This document shows, piece after piece, positions 23,455 to 34,400 of a DNA stretch of 45,562 bases. The notes beneath the pieces are model-generated. The model made no database searches and was not told where the DNA came from. It saw only the letters and a program-made list of their open reading frames with translations. This DNA comes from Phoronis australis (Eukaryota; Phoronida; Phoronidae), in NCBI GenBank assembly GCA_002633005.1, contig NMRA01000201.1, positions 75,139 through 120,700 on the forward strand. The letters run 5' to 3'. Made by a program: the position numbers and the translations under genes. The first letter of the stretch is position 1; every line of letters begins with the position of its first letter.

Positions 23455-23990
23455 TTTTCAGAGTATTAGACCAGATAACCAAGTGAAGCCCATTCTGAGG
23501 TACGCTGATGAGGCTACCAAGAGTGCACCTTGCCGACATGGTATTGATACAGAAGAAGAAGCGAGGCATCTCTACTGTAGTCTGACGACACTGTTATAGT
23601 TGAGTTATGTGGACTTGTTGACGAGAATCGCCCATGACTTGGTGCTAGTGTAGATGGTGTTGTGCACCATGCAGGTGAAAGAGGTGTGTTAGAAATTAAA
23701 TGTCCGTATGTTGATGTAACTAGTGATACTGCCCTTGCTACACTGCAAGATTTGTGCAAGGCTAGGAGTGATTTTTACCTGGTGATGGGCGAGTCAGGGT
23801 TGGAAATAAACAAGCACCACAAGTATTCCTATCAGGTGCGGACACAGATGGCCGTTTTAAATTTAATGTGATGTGACTTTATGGCATATTATGCCTCACA
23901 GGTTTTTCCTGCGTCACACGCTACAGTTGTGGTAAAAGAACACTGTTTTTGGTGTATGCTGCTTAAGTCACTTCATAGCAAACTGTTGAT
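23455..23990 (+). pseudogene. YqaJ-type (lambda-exonuclease-like) nuclease fragment
   Basis: GIDTEEEARHLYCS, then in a second frame DTVIVELCGLVDENRP and after an in-frame stop LGASVDGVVH, then GVLEIKCPYVDV, then LEINKHHKYSYQVRTQMAVL. Asp in SVDG and Glu-x-Lys in LEIKCP match the metal-binding residues of the PD-(D/E)xK YqaJ family, and HKYxYQVxxQ is its last motif. A further stop follows NLM, after which CDFMAYYASQVF continues the family pattern. It is not translatable as it stands. The SWIM fragment to the left is a frequent partner of this domain in animals. Confidence 0.75.
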
Positions 23991-23999
23991 CAAAAACAT

Positions 24000-24588
24000 A
24001 TTTATTTCTGGACTTTTTGCTCATCTTGTGTATATGTTGAATAAATCATAAGCATCCCTTTTATTCTTAGCCTTGTCAAAGAAAGTAAAAAACCACTCCA
24101 ATTCAAACTTCATAAACCGATTCACCAAGCAAGGTGGGGACGTTTTATCAGAGACCTTAAGGATAGGTTTGTTTGTGGTCTTAAAAACGAGCACATTCAA
24201 AAGCGTTTGTTGTCCCGACTTGAACAATAGCATCAAGGCTACAGAAATAGCTGTGGCCATGTATAAGTGACCACAGCTCATAAATCAGCCAGGCCAAAGG
24301 ACACTGCAAATCCGGCACCGAAACCAGCAGCACAAGTCTCGCTGTTTCCCTTGTAGCCAATCGAATCATGCCATCAATTTCGTCGGATCTGAACACAAAC
24401 TACGAGAAGCACTCAATGCTGTTGATCAGAGCACCGCGAGTGATACGCTATTCAAGTAGGGTATTCAATGGCCTTTCAATCCACTGATGGCAAGTCACAT
24501 GGGTGGTATGTAAGAACACCAGATCCGGCCAGTACAGTGTGTATTATTAGCCTTCTTTCATGACATCGGGGACCAATGCGACCACAAA
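24000..24588. other. No recognised gene
   Basis: Short frames on both strands show no similarity that I recognise. The region separates the YqaJ fragment from the BEL integrase fragment. Confidence 0.4.
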
Positions 24589-24783
24589 ATGTTCCAAACT
24601 GTACTCTGTGAGACTGAATCTATTATTAAATCCAGACCCTTAACGTCGATGTCTTCATCCCCAGACGATTTGGAGCCACTCACTCCTACACATCCTCCGA
24701 CTTCAAAGAGGTTACGACTGGCTCCACCTGGTGTCTTTAGCTATGATGAGTTGTACAATCGCAAGCGATGGCGCCAAGCACAG
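24589..24783 (+). pseudogene. BEL/Pao integrase, left part
   Basis: FQTVLCETESIIKSRPLTSM and DDLEPLTPTH are hallmark blocks of the BEL/Pao integrase core end, followed by FSYDELYNRKRWRQ. The coding frame reaches CAG at 24781-24783, where a Gypsy LTR begins. It resumes in the same frame at 25530, so the later insertion split a coding region that was still intact here. Confidence 0.85.
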
Positions 24784-25529
24784 TGTAGAGTTGTCTCTCT
24801 TTCCTTCTGATCAACCTTTACTAAAACCCTACTTTGACAACTGCAATCACTTAACCTTAACTGATGATATGCTCATGTATGACAATTCGATCGTCATACC
24901 TAAGTCCCTCCAATTGGAAGTATTGGACCAGATTCATCCAGGCCACCTTGGTATCATGCAAAGTGTGTGGTGGCCTCCAGTTAGCTCAATGATAGAAAAC
25001 ATGTGCAAACAGTGGAATGGTTAACTTGCCTGTTCTTTTCCCAGGTGACAATGTGTGGATTCGTGATCAAAACAAGTTCGGGGAGATCCAGCAGCGATTG
25101 TCCTCGCCTCGATCGTACAAAGTTCTCACAGATAATGGGACTCAGATACGTAGTAACCGAGCATTTCTCGTGAACTCTGGAACAACCGCCGAGAAACCTG
25201 TTGCCCAGTCGCCGACATTACCGACATCAGAAGTGTCATCTAGTCCTGGAAAACCTGTGTTAAGACAATCAGCCCGGGTACCAAAACCCGTGGTCAAGTT
25301 GGACTTGTGAATGGACTGTAATGAAGTTGTGTAGTTGGACTATAAGTTCATTTTAAGTTGTTGTGACATTTAAAATAAGTCAATAGTTAACTTTAGTTGA
25401 TAAACCTTTCGTGGATTGTTGTATCAACTCGGGGGAAGGTGTAGAGTTGTCTCCCCTTAAGAAACTACTGTATGCTAGTGACCCCTTTTCGATATAATAG
25501 AAACTAGTTCATCCTCCATCTTGTCTTGT
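24784..25529 (+). mobile_element. Truncated Gypsy element nested in the BEL integrase
   Basis: A 5' LTR remnant starts TGTAGAGTTGTCTC at 24784 and breaks off after about 20 bp into integrase sequence (DDMLMYDNSIVIPKSL, HPGHLGIMQSVWWPP, the His-x-x-x-His and VWWP blocks). Near 25015 it jumps to the integrase C-terminus (FPGDNVWIRDQNKFGEIQQ, then SSPRSYKVLTDNGTQIRSNR) and ends at a stop at 25308-25310. A purine tract GGGGGAAGG directly precedes a second TGTAGAGTTGTCTC at 25440, the 3' LTR of about 90 bp. CAG flanks both sides, and excising the element joins the BEL frame without a shift. Two large internal deletions removed LTR, gag, protease, RT and the integrase core. Confidence 0.8.
25440..25529 (+). 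repeat. 3' LTR of the nested Gypsy element (about 90 bp)
   Basis: It shares its first 14 bases with the 5' remnant at 24784 and is preceded by a polypurine tract. The right end is set by where BEL coding resumes and could be off by one to three bases. Confidence 0.6.
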
Positions 25530-25790
25530 CAGTATTACTACACACAGTCTACTGCAAATCAGTTTTGGTCGAGGTGGCGCAGGGAATACTTGTCTACGCT
25601 TCATGTACAGCACAAGTGGAATCGGCCTCAGCGGAATCTACAGAAAGGTGACTTGGTGCTGCTGAAAAACGACACTACAACGAGAAATGTGTGGCCCATG
25701 GGTGTGGTAGTAAACACAGAAGAGGACTTGTCCAATCTGTGAGGACCAAGTCGTCTCGCTTCCGCCGACCTGTGACTAAGTGGAGGAACA
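25530..25790 (+). pseudogene. BEL/Pao integrase C-terminus
   Basis: From CAG 25530 the frame reads QYYYTQSTANQFWSRWRREY, then HVQHKWNRPQRNLQKGDLVL and NVWPMGVVV, the DUF5641-type C-terminal segment of BEL/Pao integrase. A shift near 25740 then gives the final basic block (tail resembling RRPVTKWR). It is the right-hand half of the integrase begun at 24589. Confidence 0.85.
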
Positions 25791-25833
25791 TTGAGATTTT
25801 TTTTGTCATTGCACACAGACTTTATATTTGTCG

Positions 25834-26391
25834 GTGTAGTTAAGCATTTCTGCTTCCAGGGAAGTGTAAATGCAGACAGTGCAGCCTCTTTCTAGTTATC
25901 CTAGAGGTGGCGTTCGTGATCTCATAATGCGTCAGTTATGTATTTTAGTGTGTTGTTTTGGGATAATTCATGATTTGCTCAACCCCCCTTTCAGTGGTAT
26001 TGTTTTCATTGGTTGTGTTAAGTTGGAATACTGGCTGGGCCAATCAGATTTCTTGTATTACCCATAGTATTTAATGCCCGTACAGGCACCAGTTCTCCTG
26101 GGTTTTTCATAAGCACCAAGCTGGGTTTTTTGAGGCAAATGCTGTAAGTATGCATTTAGTTACCCTTTAACCTTTCATGCAGACTGGACTATTGTGTGTG
26201 TTGACCTAGATTTGCTAGTAGACATTAGCTATACAATATATGCAAGGTGTAACAATATCATACTGGTATAGTTAAGTCAGTCCACATAACTTAAGACTGT
26301 TTTTTGTGACATTTCAGATAACCAATACGATACGATCACCGATGCAACCAAACGATGAACGAAATAAAGTTATTGAGTTGTAGATGCCTCA
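25834..26391 (+). repeat. Probable 3' LTR or 3' end of the BEL element
   Basis: The segment follows the integrase end and starts TGTAGTTAAGC. It contains a CCAAT-type box (GGCCAATCAG near 26038), a TATA-like TATTTAATGCC near 26068, and AATAAAG near 26365, ending ATGCCTCA. That is the order of an LTR promoter and poly(A) signal. No second copy is present in the window to fix the boundaries. Confidence 0.4.
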
Positions 26392-26399
26392 TTTTTACT

Positions 26400-27470
26400 T
26401 ATTGCCGCAACCTTGAAAGCAGCAACAGTGAATGGGCAACACCGATTGTGGATATTCCCAAATCTGGTAATCATGCAAGAATTTGCGGTGAATTAAGGTT
26501 ACTGTGAATCCGATACTGGAAATCAACTAGTACCCATTACCACGCATAGATATCTTTGCCAATCTGGCAGGAAAGAATCGCTTCACCAAGTTGGACTTAC
26601 GTAACACATACCTGCAAATGGAGGTTGAAGGAGAAAATTCGACATTTCCTGACTGTAAATACAGGAATTTGACAACATACACCCGATTGGTCTACAGGAA
26701 AGCATCTGCTCCATCAATTTGGCAACGCTCGGTTGAACAGGTGTTGCAAAGAATACCATGGAGTGCAAAGTACATTGAACAATATCATTAACACTGGGAA
26801 ATCCAACAAGGAACACTTACGGAACCTAAAGGCAGTTCTGGACAGACTGCGCGAGTACGGTTTGAAAGCTAATACGGAGAAATGCAATAGTTTTAAAGAA
26901 ATTAACAGAAAAAAATATTGCAGTCACACTGCTGACAAAGACAGTCTGCACAAAACTTCAGAGAAAGTAACCGCCATCAACAATCTGGAACCTACAAATG
27001 TGAAACAACTGATATGGTTTCTCGGACTTCCTCATGACCATCTTGAAACCACTGCATATTTTGTTGCAAAAAGATGCAAAGTGGATTTGGTCAGAACAAT
27101 GCAAAAGTTCATTCGCAAAACATAAAACAAATCATGAGCCCGGATCAAGTACTGATGCATTACCATCTGACGCTGCCGATAAACTTGTCGCGTGACCCGT
27201 GACCTCATGGACTGGGATGTGCATTGTTCCCAAATGCCACCGTCAGGGGAGGAGAAACCTATGACGTTTGCTTTGAGATCGCTTAATAAAGACGAGAAAA
27301 ATAGATAAAGAAGCGTTAGGGATAGTCTGGGGAATTAAGCGATCGTATGCTTATTTCTACTGGAGACACTTCACGCTGGTCACTGACCACTTACCACTGC
27401 TTTCCATATTTTCACTGCGCAAGGGAATCCTGGTGCCTACAGCAGCCAGACTGCAACACTAGGTATATAT
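26400..27470 (+). pseudogene. Gypsy reverse transcriptase and RNase H, broken
   Basis: Pieces in successive frames read NSEWATPIVDIPKSGN, FANLAGKNRFTKLDLRNTYL, RLVYRKASAPSIWQRSVEQV, EHLRNLKAVLDRLREYGLKA, EKVTAINNLEPTNVKQL and YFYWRHFTLVTDHLPLLSIF-like sequence near 27355-27410. The order fits a K02A2.6-like Gypsy RT. The catalytic Tyr-x-Asp-Asp region near 26775 has lost its aspartates and is frameshifted, and a segment between RT and RNase H is deleted. Confidence 0.8.
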
Positions 27471-27495
27471 GTGTAACGCCTAAAGTTAAAGAAAG

Positions 27496-27753
27496 ATGTC
27501 AAGCAAAGAAATAGCTGCCCTCAAAAAGGCTAGAAGTGGCTTTAACACAGCGTTAACAAAAGTGTCACAGGAACTCAGTCTCATGAAGTCATTAAGTCAG
27601 AACAGAAACAACCGGGCATACAGGCTCAGCAGACATTTTGGTATTCACGACACTTGGCAAGAGAACGTCACACTGACAAAGACCTCAGACAAAACATGGA
27701 GGTCGAAAATTTCTGTGGTTAATATTCTTTACTTTGCTGTGTTTTCCAAATAG
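27496..27753 (+). pseudogene. Possible BEL gag N-terminus
   Basis: The frame starts MSSKEIAALKKARSGFNTAL, a form seen at the start of BEL/Pao gag proteins (Met, then Ala-Leu-Lys-Lys-x-Arg, then Ala-Leu-Thr). After about 45 codons the similarity fades. It ends at a stop at 27751. The identification rests on the first 25 residues only. Confidence 0.35.
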
Positions 27754-27759
27754 CCAACC

Positions 27760-28403
27760 TTTAGTACTCAGAAAGCTGTGTGGGAAAGGAAGGAGAAGAT
27801 CAAATGAAATGTGAGACAGCCATGTCTATTAAATGACAGGTGTTCTAACTGCTTGTATAGGTTTCAATTGTCCCACATACAGTATAGTACCCTTGCTAAT
27901 ATGCCACATCATCTAAGGCGCCACCTATTGGTCAGGCACATCATAATCTTAGCAGTCAAGCTGAAACCAACGGGATGCAGGGGAAACGTTTTTAAATGGG
28001 AATTAACAGTTCCAGTATTCATTTAAATTTTTTCCTTCATTGCAAATATAGAGAGAATATTCATGTACCTCCATTTCAAATTGGTCTTGACTTGTTCCTT
28101 ACTCAGACTAGAAATGCACTTGGAAGGAATTGACACTTTCTTAGTACTTGTGGCCATGCTCAGCACATCAAACAACCTGTCCAATCAAATCAATTCATTG
28201 GACTTTGTCTCGAGCAATGACAAACTGTCAGCTCTTCTTAAGCCGGTAAATCACTTTCAATGAGCTTGAACAAATTCTAGCAGATAACTACAGACCAATT
28301 TTGTAACAGTGAGTGGTATAAATTACAAAAAAAAAATTTTTTTACAGGAGGCAGGCTCTTAGCAGTTTGAAATGTTGAATGAATCATAACACTAACTGTG
28401 ACA
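27760..28403. other. Intergenic space between transposon block and TRMT44 3' end
   Basis: A few short frames occur but no gene is recognised. An A-run followed by a T-run (28328-28342) lies just beyond the TRMT44 stop codon. A sequence close to a CTCF motif lies on the minus strand at 27918-27931. Confidence 0.4.
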
Positions 28404-31400
28404 TCACTTCTCCTTCTCACCAAAACATCTCAAGTCGTCTTTACCATGACCAAAACTACAAACAGCGACATCTAAAGGGCAACCGTCAGGATGACGCTCG
28501 TGAAACCAGCACAGTTTAGTTTTGTGAAATTTCTCGACGTCAGTTGTTTTCTGTCTCTTGGGCTTCCTGATGATATTGCCTGGAGTCTCCCTCTCCGACC
28601 AGTCCCTAAGTTGAACAGTTCCGCTCACCACTGGAATAGACAATTCTTGAATAGTTCTAATTTTAGCTACTTACATTGAAGGAATACTAAATAATGTTTT
28701 GGCCAAGTTTTTCCAAATTACTTCCGTAACCCACTTTTGGATACAGGGCCAATGACAAAACAGAGGAAAATTTTCCAGGTGACATATCGTTCCACAAGAA
28801 ATATTACTCACCCAAAACATTAGTCACACTGGCCGATTTAGCATGTTAAGGAATTGTTCAAATTGAACCAAACATTAAAGGAGTGGTCAAGGTTTATAGT
28901 ATGTTGCTTCGTTTCAAAGAATTGAAATGGCTATAAACCCCTCTTTTATCACAAAAACCAATTTTTTGATTTAGACCACTTACCATTATGAAATTGGTCT
29001 CAAATCGTTCCTTTAGTCAAATTGGAGAAAGAACGGAAGTTGATTATTTGCTTGAGACCAGGCTCCACCTGTTGGCTTTTCATAGCATCTTTGCATGCAC
29101 TGAATAAATTCACATCAAATAATGGAACGTTGGCTCTTCGCAAACCCCAAAACCCAGTTATTATTGGAGTAAAGGGCAAGTTAAGACCGACTTTATAGTG
29201 GTTAGTGGTCTTAATCACAAGTTTGCTTCTTGGGTGGAACATGGTTTTATAGCTGCTTTGCATCAAAATAGATTCACAATAATTCTCCATTTATTTCTCA
29301 CACTATTACCTCATTTCAAAATTATTTGGAAAAATGATATTTTATCCTCAACTTAATTTCAAACAAGGCTACTTGGTGGGAATTTTTTTGACTAACTTAA
29401 TTCACACACGGTCAGTATTGCACTTTGGAAAATGTCAACCAAAATCCCTAACATAAATCCTAGTAATACACGCCTCTTTTAACTCAATAAGGTCTAAACA
29501 GTGTGTATTCACAACTTAATTTATCCACTTACACACCTCACACTGAAGTAAATATGAAATGACAGGGGTGACCTAGAAAAGTGTCGTGTTACTCAAGACT
29601 CATAAGATCAAAAGAAGGTTTCACCAATCTTGGGCTGAACTACGTCTACATTAAAAGTAAATAAACCCAATTCCTGCTGACTGGATCATGATGGCAGCCC
29701 ATAGGCCGCATTTAATTACATTTGCACACCTTGACTAACAGGTAAATATAATTAATTCACTTAGTGCGAAATAAGTAGAGAATTACGGTAATATCTTTAC
29801 CAGCACGGAACCAGCTTAATTCCAGCCATGTTGTTTGTGGTGTGCAAAATGGCGACTATGTTAACTTTAACTTACAGAGTTCAGTCTTTAGCAACAATTC
29901 ACTATTTGTCCGTTCATTCCATGCTCACAAACCACCTTCAATCCAGGTACGGCACAAGTGGAGACAAACGTTTTGCTCATAATGGTTTAATTATAAAGCC
30001 AGTTTTTATTTGACATCAAAAAAACAATTAAGCTAGTACATGACAGCTTTTAGCAAATGGAAGGTAAAAATATGTTGAATCCACCTGAGTGAAGGTGCGG
30101 TGCCACAAATGCTCAAAAACAAAATCAGAATTGCCAATAAACAAGAAAGACACATTCCAAGCAGTTACATAATTGTTGAACAATAAACATGGCAGATTTC
30201 TGACGAGAGTTACCTCGAAAGACATGATGATTATTCCGGAGTAATGTCTGTAACCCTCCACACTCTTGTTTCAACTGCTGAAGTGTGCTTTTATCAAATA
30301 GTTCCGCCACCTGGGATAGTGTTAATCGACCTAGATGTACAAGACACCTGGCTGAGCAAGGTTATCGCCAATGAGGCAAAAATCATTCAATGAAAATTAA
30401 TGCAAAGCATTATAAAACAAACCAATGAAGCTAGTTGACTAATTAGTTGAAGACATGAATGAACTTTACAAAGGCACTTTCAACATGCTGCTAACACCAA
30501 TTAACACTTTCAATACGTTATTATTTCAAATGTCATTGAATTTTTATCATGGAAATGAACAAATGATAAAAAGTTATGCAGGGTTTCAGGTAACGTTGTA
30601 AGAGTTCACAGTAATGTCAAGTTTAGGATATACCATAAAATTCACAGTGTCTTAATACAATGTCACATAAAACTCAGAGACGCCAATTATTGTCATTTAG
30701 ATAATAGTTTTCCAGATACTAGGTAAAACAGGTTGTATTTTGAAAGAATTGGGTCACACTGACCACAGTTCTTCTATGCCCCACCAGAATTATATTCAGT
30801 AGCAGTGTTACACCTTACCTCCAGGATTCCAACTCCGCCCATCAGCTAACCGTTTGGGTGCCCCATTTTCCGCAGTTAGTAACGACTGCACAACTGTATC
30901 AATGATTTTCTCGCGCACGTCCTTACTGACTCGAGTACAGTTTCTCACTCGTTCCTCAGATTCCCTAGGCACAAACACTCCTGCCCATGACGATGATGAC
31001 GCCTCACTTTCTATACAAGCAGCACTGGATGTCTGAGTTCGACTAGATATAAATGACGTGATCATCTTGTTGACATGCTGCCAATCGTTCTCCTCATAGT
31101 TACGGGCTCTGCCCACAAAACAAACCTGGGTGGAAGGAAATTTTCCATCAAATGAAGACATGCAGGTAGATAAATAGGTCATAAATGTTCACATACGCCA
31201 TTTTGTGTTTCATAAATTCTTTAAGCCACCAACTTCCACCAGCCTAATTCATGTGGTAATACACCACTCACTTGCCTGAAGCTTATTGGCCAACAACATC
31301 ACATGATCAGCTCTCCTTCCTACATGGAAGCTTATTGCCGTTGCATGATTGTACCTTTAGTACTGAAAACTTTGTTGATCAAGGTGTTGTTGCCCACATA

Positions 31401-34400
31401 AACTTTTCTCAAATATGTACCCTGGGCATAATTTCAGACACTCTTTACTGGGCATATATATGACAGGACTTACATATAGAAATCTCTACTATGGGAAATT
31501 GTACATATCATTGGACCAGTAACAAACTTAACGTGACCAATCGAAGAGAACCAAGCAGCTGAAACATGGATTGGAGATGTGTCAGAAATGCAACCAAACC
31601 CTCACCCTCTTTGTGGAGGGGATCCTCAGTGTATCCTCTTCCATCTTGAACCCACACACCTCCCCGATCTCTCTCACATAGTCCAAGTAGGTCCTGTATT
31701 GACTGGTCTTGGCACTCCGTCTGCTGAACTTACAGTTGAAGTCATGATGACAACAGGGTAAGACAAAGAAGTTGGTCTTCATGGACGACCTGGTAACACA
31801 TGAATGAACTTGTGACATGGCTTCAGCCAGTGACTAGTGACTTCATTCCAAAATAGTCCGGAGACCACTAACTAACGTGATTGGGCAATTTCGGTGATCT
31901 CAAGCCTTAACTTTGCTGAATTCTTGCTTTTTAACCTTTTTGATTTTGTTTTGAATTGTTTGAAATTAAATCTAAACAAGATTTCAACCAACTTATTCGC
32001 CTAACTTGGATCCACCAATGTTAAGAATGAAACTGCTGTGCTACATATTGGTTCAAAGCATTTCATGAGCACTGATTAGAAAATTCCCAATGGGGTGTAT
32101 ATTCATGTGATATTAAATAGTGCACTAGCTTCAGCAGGTTCAAGTTTTCTCAGACTTCTCTCATGCACTCAAAATAACACATGCTGTTGTACAGGCACAC
32201 AATATAATCGTTGCTCGATATTCTTTGTGAGAACAAAAAAACATTAAATACATAACATACGTTAAGCCTGTATCTTCAATTGAAACATCCGTCATCGTCA
32301 TTGACTAACACAAAAAACATACTGCAAGGTGAGAAAAATGCAACTGGCAGAGCCCCCTATACAAGAATGTGTGTCTTACAGAGAGTATGAAAGGACTATG
32401 AGAAAGGTTAAATCCGCACACCCCGCTAGTGTTACAGTAGTGTTTAATACCACTTGCTTAAACGAAAGTTTGCTGCCATCATACTCAAATGGCTAGTACA
32501 TGTATCTCAACGTTTCAGACCAGTGGCAGGACAATGTTACTTGTGAATTAAACTTAATCAATTCAAATGTGACAGATTGCTGGCAGTTTTGGTCAAATAT
32601 ATTCAAGCGAAAACAAAATCTCTCCAAGACCAACATGCATATTTTGTCAAAGACTTCAGAGTTATTTTATGAATTATGAGAAAACAATGCACATTATAGT
32701 GATTGGATCAATAAACCAATTTATATCAAGGAATGCATAAGCATATTTGGCGGGGACCAGTTGCCATCCCTCGAAATTCAGGCAAGTTAAGAAAGAAAAA
32801 GGGCATATCAAAAAAAATCAAGCACATAGAAGAAAAACTGCCAACAAAACATAAAAGTTCAAATTACGTTAAATGAAACAATCATACTTTTCCAATACAT
32901 GTTTACATTTCTGTCACACACACAATTCCGTATGCCCAGTAAATGTTGCCATATACTATCAAGAGAGCAAACAGAAACTAACTACCTTCAAAGACCTGAA
33001 ATTTCCCAGCGCCTCACATGACATAACAGAAAAAAGAATCTAATACATGTTAAAATTTGTTACAAGACTACGTAAAATTGTTGAAATTACAAACAAAACT
33101 TTCCAAATCTCAAAAAATAATTTGTCTCATGTCCTACATGATTGTAATAAACTACCTTGCAGCAATGACTGGTATCCAAGGTGTCAGTTCATCACTATGG
33201 TTACCAATCAACCAGTCAAATTCAGGGAAGAGACTCTCATCAGACGGTGTGATGGACCTCTCCTGTCAAATTGATAAAACATATTAATCTTTTAAAAACA
33301 AAAGTACTACAACAAATCCAATGGCATATAAAACCAATCAACATTTGCATCCTAACAGTGGTAAAAATTCTCCAGTTTGGTTCAGTATCTAAAATTTGGG
33401 ACACTGAAATTCAAGTCGAAATTGCATTTTCTTGATTCTGAAGATTGGGACATGTGCGATTTTGCCATTCAATATATTCCTTAAATTTGGGACACTGAAA
33501 AAAGATTTGGCATTTTATAAAATTGTCAAAAACAGCAGCAGACACGTTTTCATGTAGCCCGTGGTGTTTAATATCGAGGCAAATGATCATTTGTCATACA
33601 AGGTCCGACTTTGAGAAAAACAATTAATTTTTCACTATCCCAAACTGGAGAGTTTTTACAGTGACAGTAGCATTATTGGTAATACACGTAAAAATATTAA
33701 CACTTACCTGAAGGACTGTGTTGGAACCATACATATCCCATATATTTCTTTTCCGCACGTCTAATCCTAAACCCTTATGCTGCAAAATAAAGTGACCGTG
33801 CGTTTGGTTCAGGAACAAAAGAAGGTGACGCTCAGGCACATAAAGCCACACACATACACTGTAGACATAGTGATCCACCTTGGAGATTTAAATCTACAGC
33901 AGTAATGTCTTTTTTAAATGCATTAAGGGACATTTGTCAGCTCGTAAACATCCAATGACATCGCAGATAACTTGGTGGCATGTCAACAATATGTAGGAAA
34001 CTACACACTTGTCATGAGAGTGCACCAGAAATGAAAACATCGATCCACTGGATTATGCTCTTTGACGTGAGCATGACGAGCAACCATCGTACAAAAATAA
34101 AAGGTTGAAAGTGAGCATCAACATGCAGTGTGTAAATACATAGACAAGCAAATCTTTTTTGTCAAAGATTCTCCAGGAACGCACTGTCCCATCAAACTGA
34201 AGTTAAAACTCTCCACCTAAAACCCAAACAATATAAGTTAGATTACACATTCGCAAGTTATCTGTACTGTCACTGGAGGTTTACAAATCAACAACTATCC
34301 CACAATGCACTTGAAAAACGATAGCAGAGCCGTAGATGAATTGTCCATTGAAAGTCCAAAGTAACCGACAGTAACTACCAATACTCAGAACATAAGGACT

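Noticed and set aside
23264-23569. 101-codon minus-strand frame across the palindrome
   Set aside because: Palindromic DNA gives mirrored open frames by chance; nothing in the translation is recognisable.
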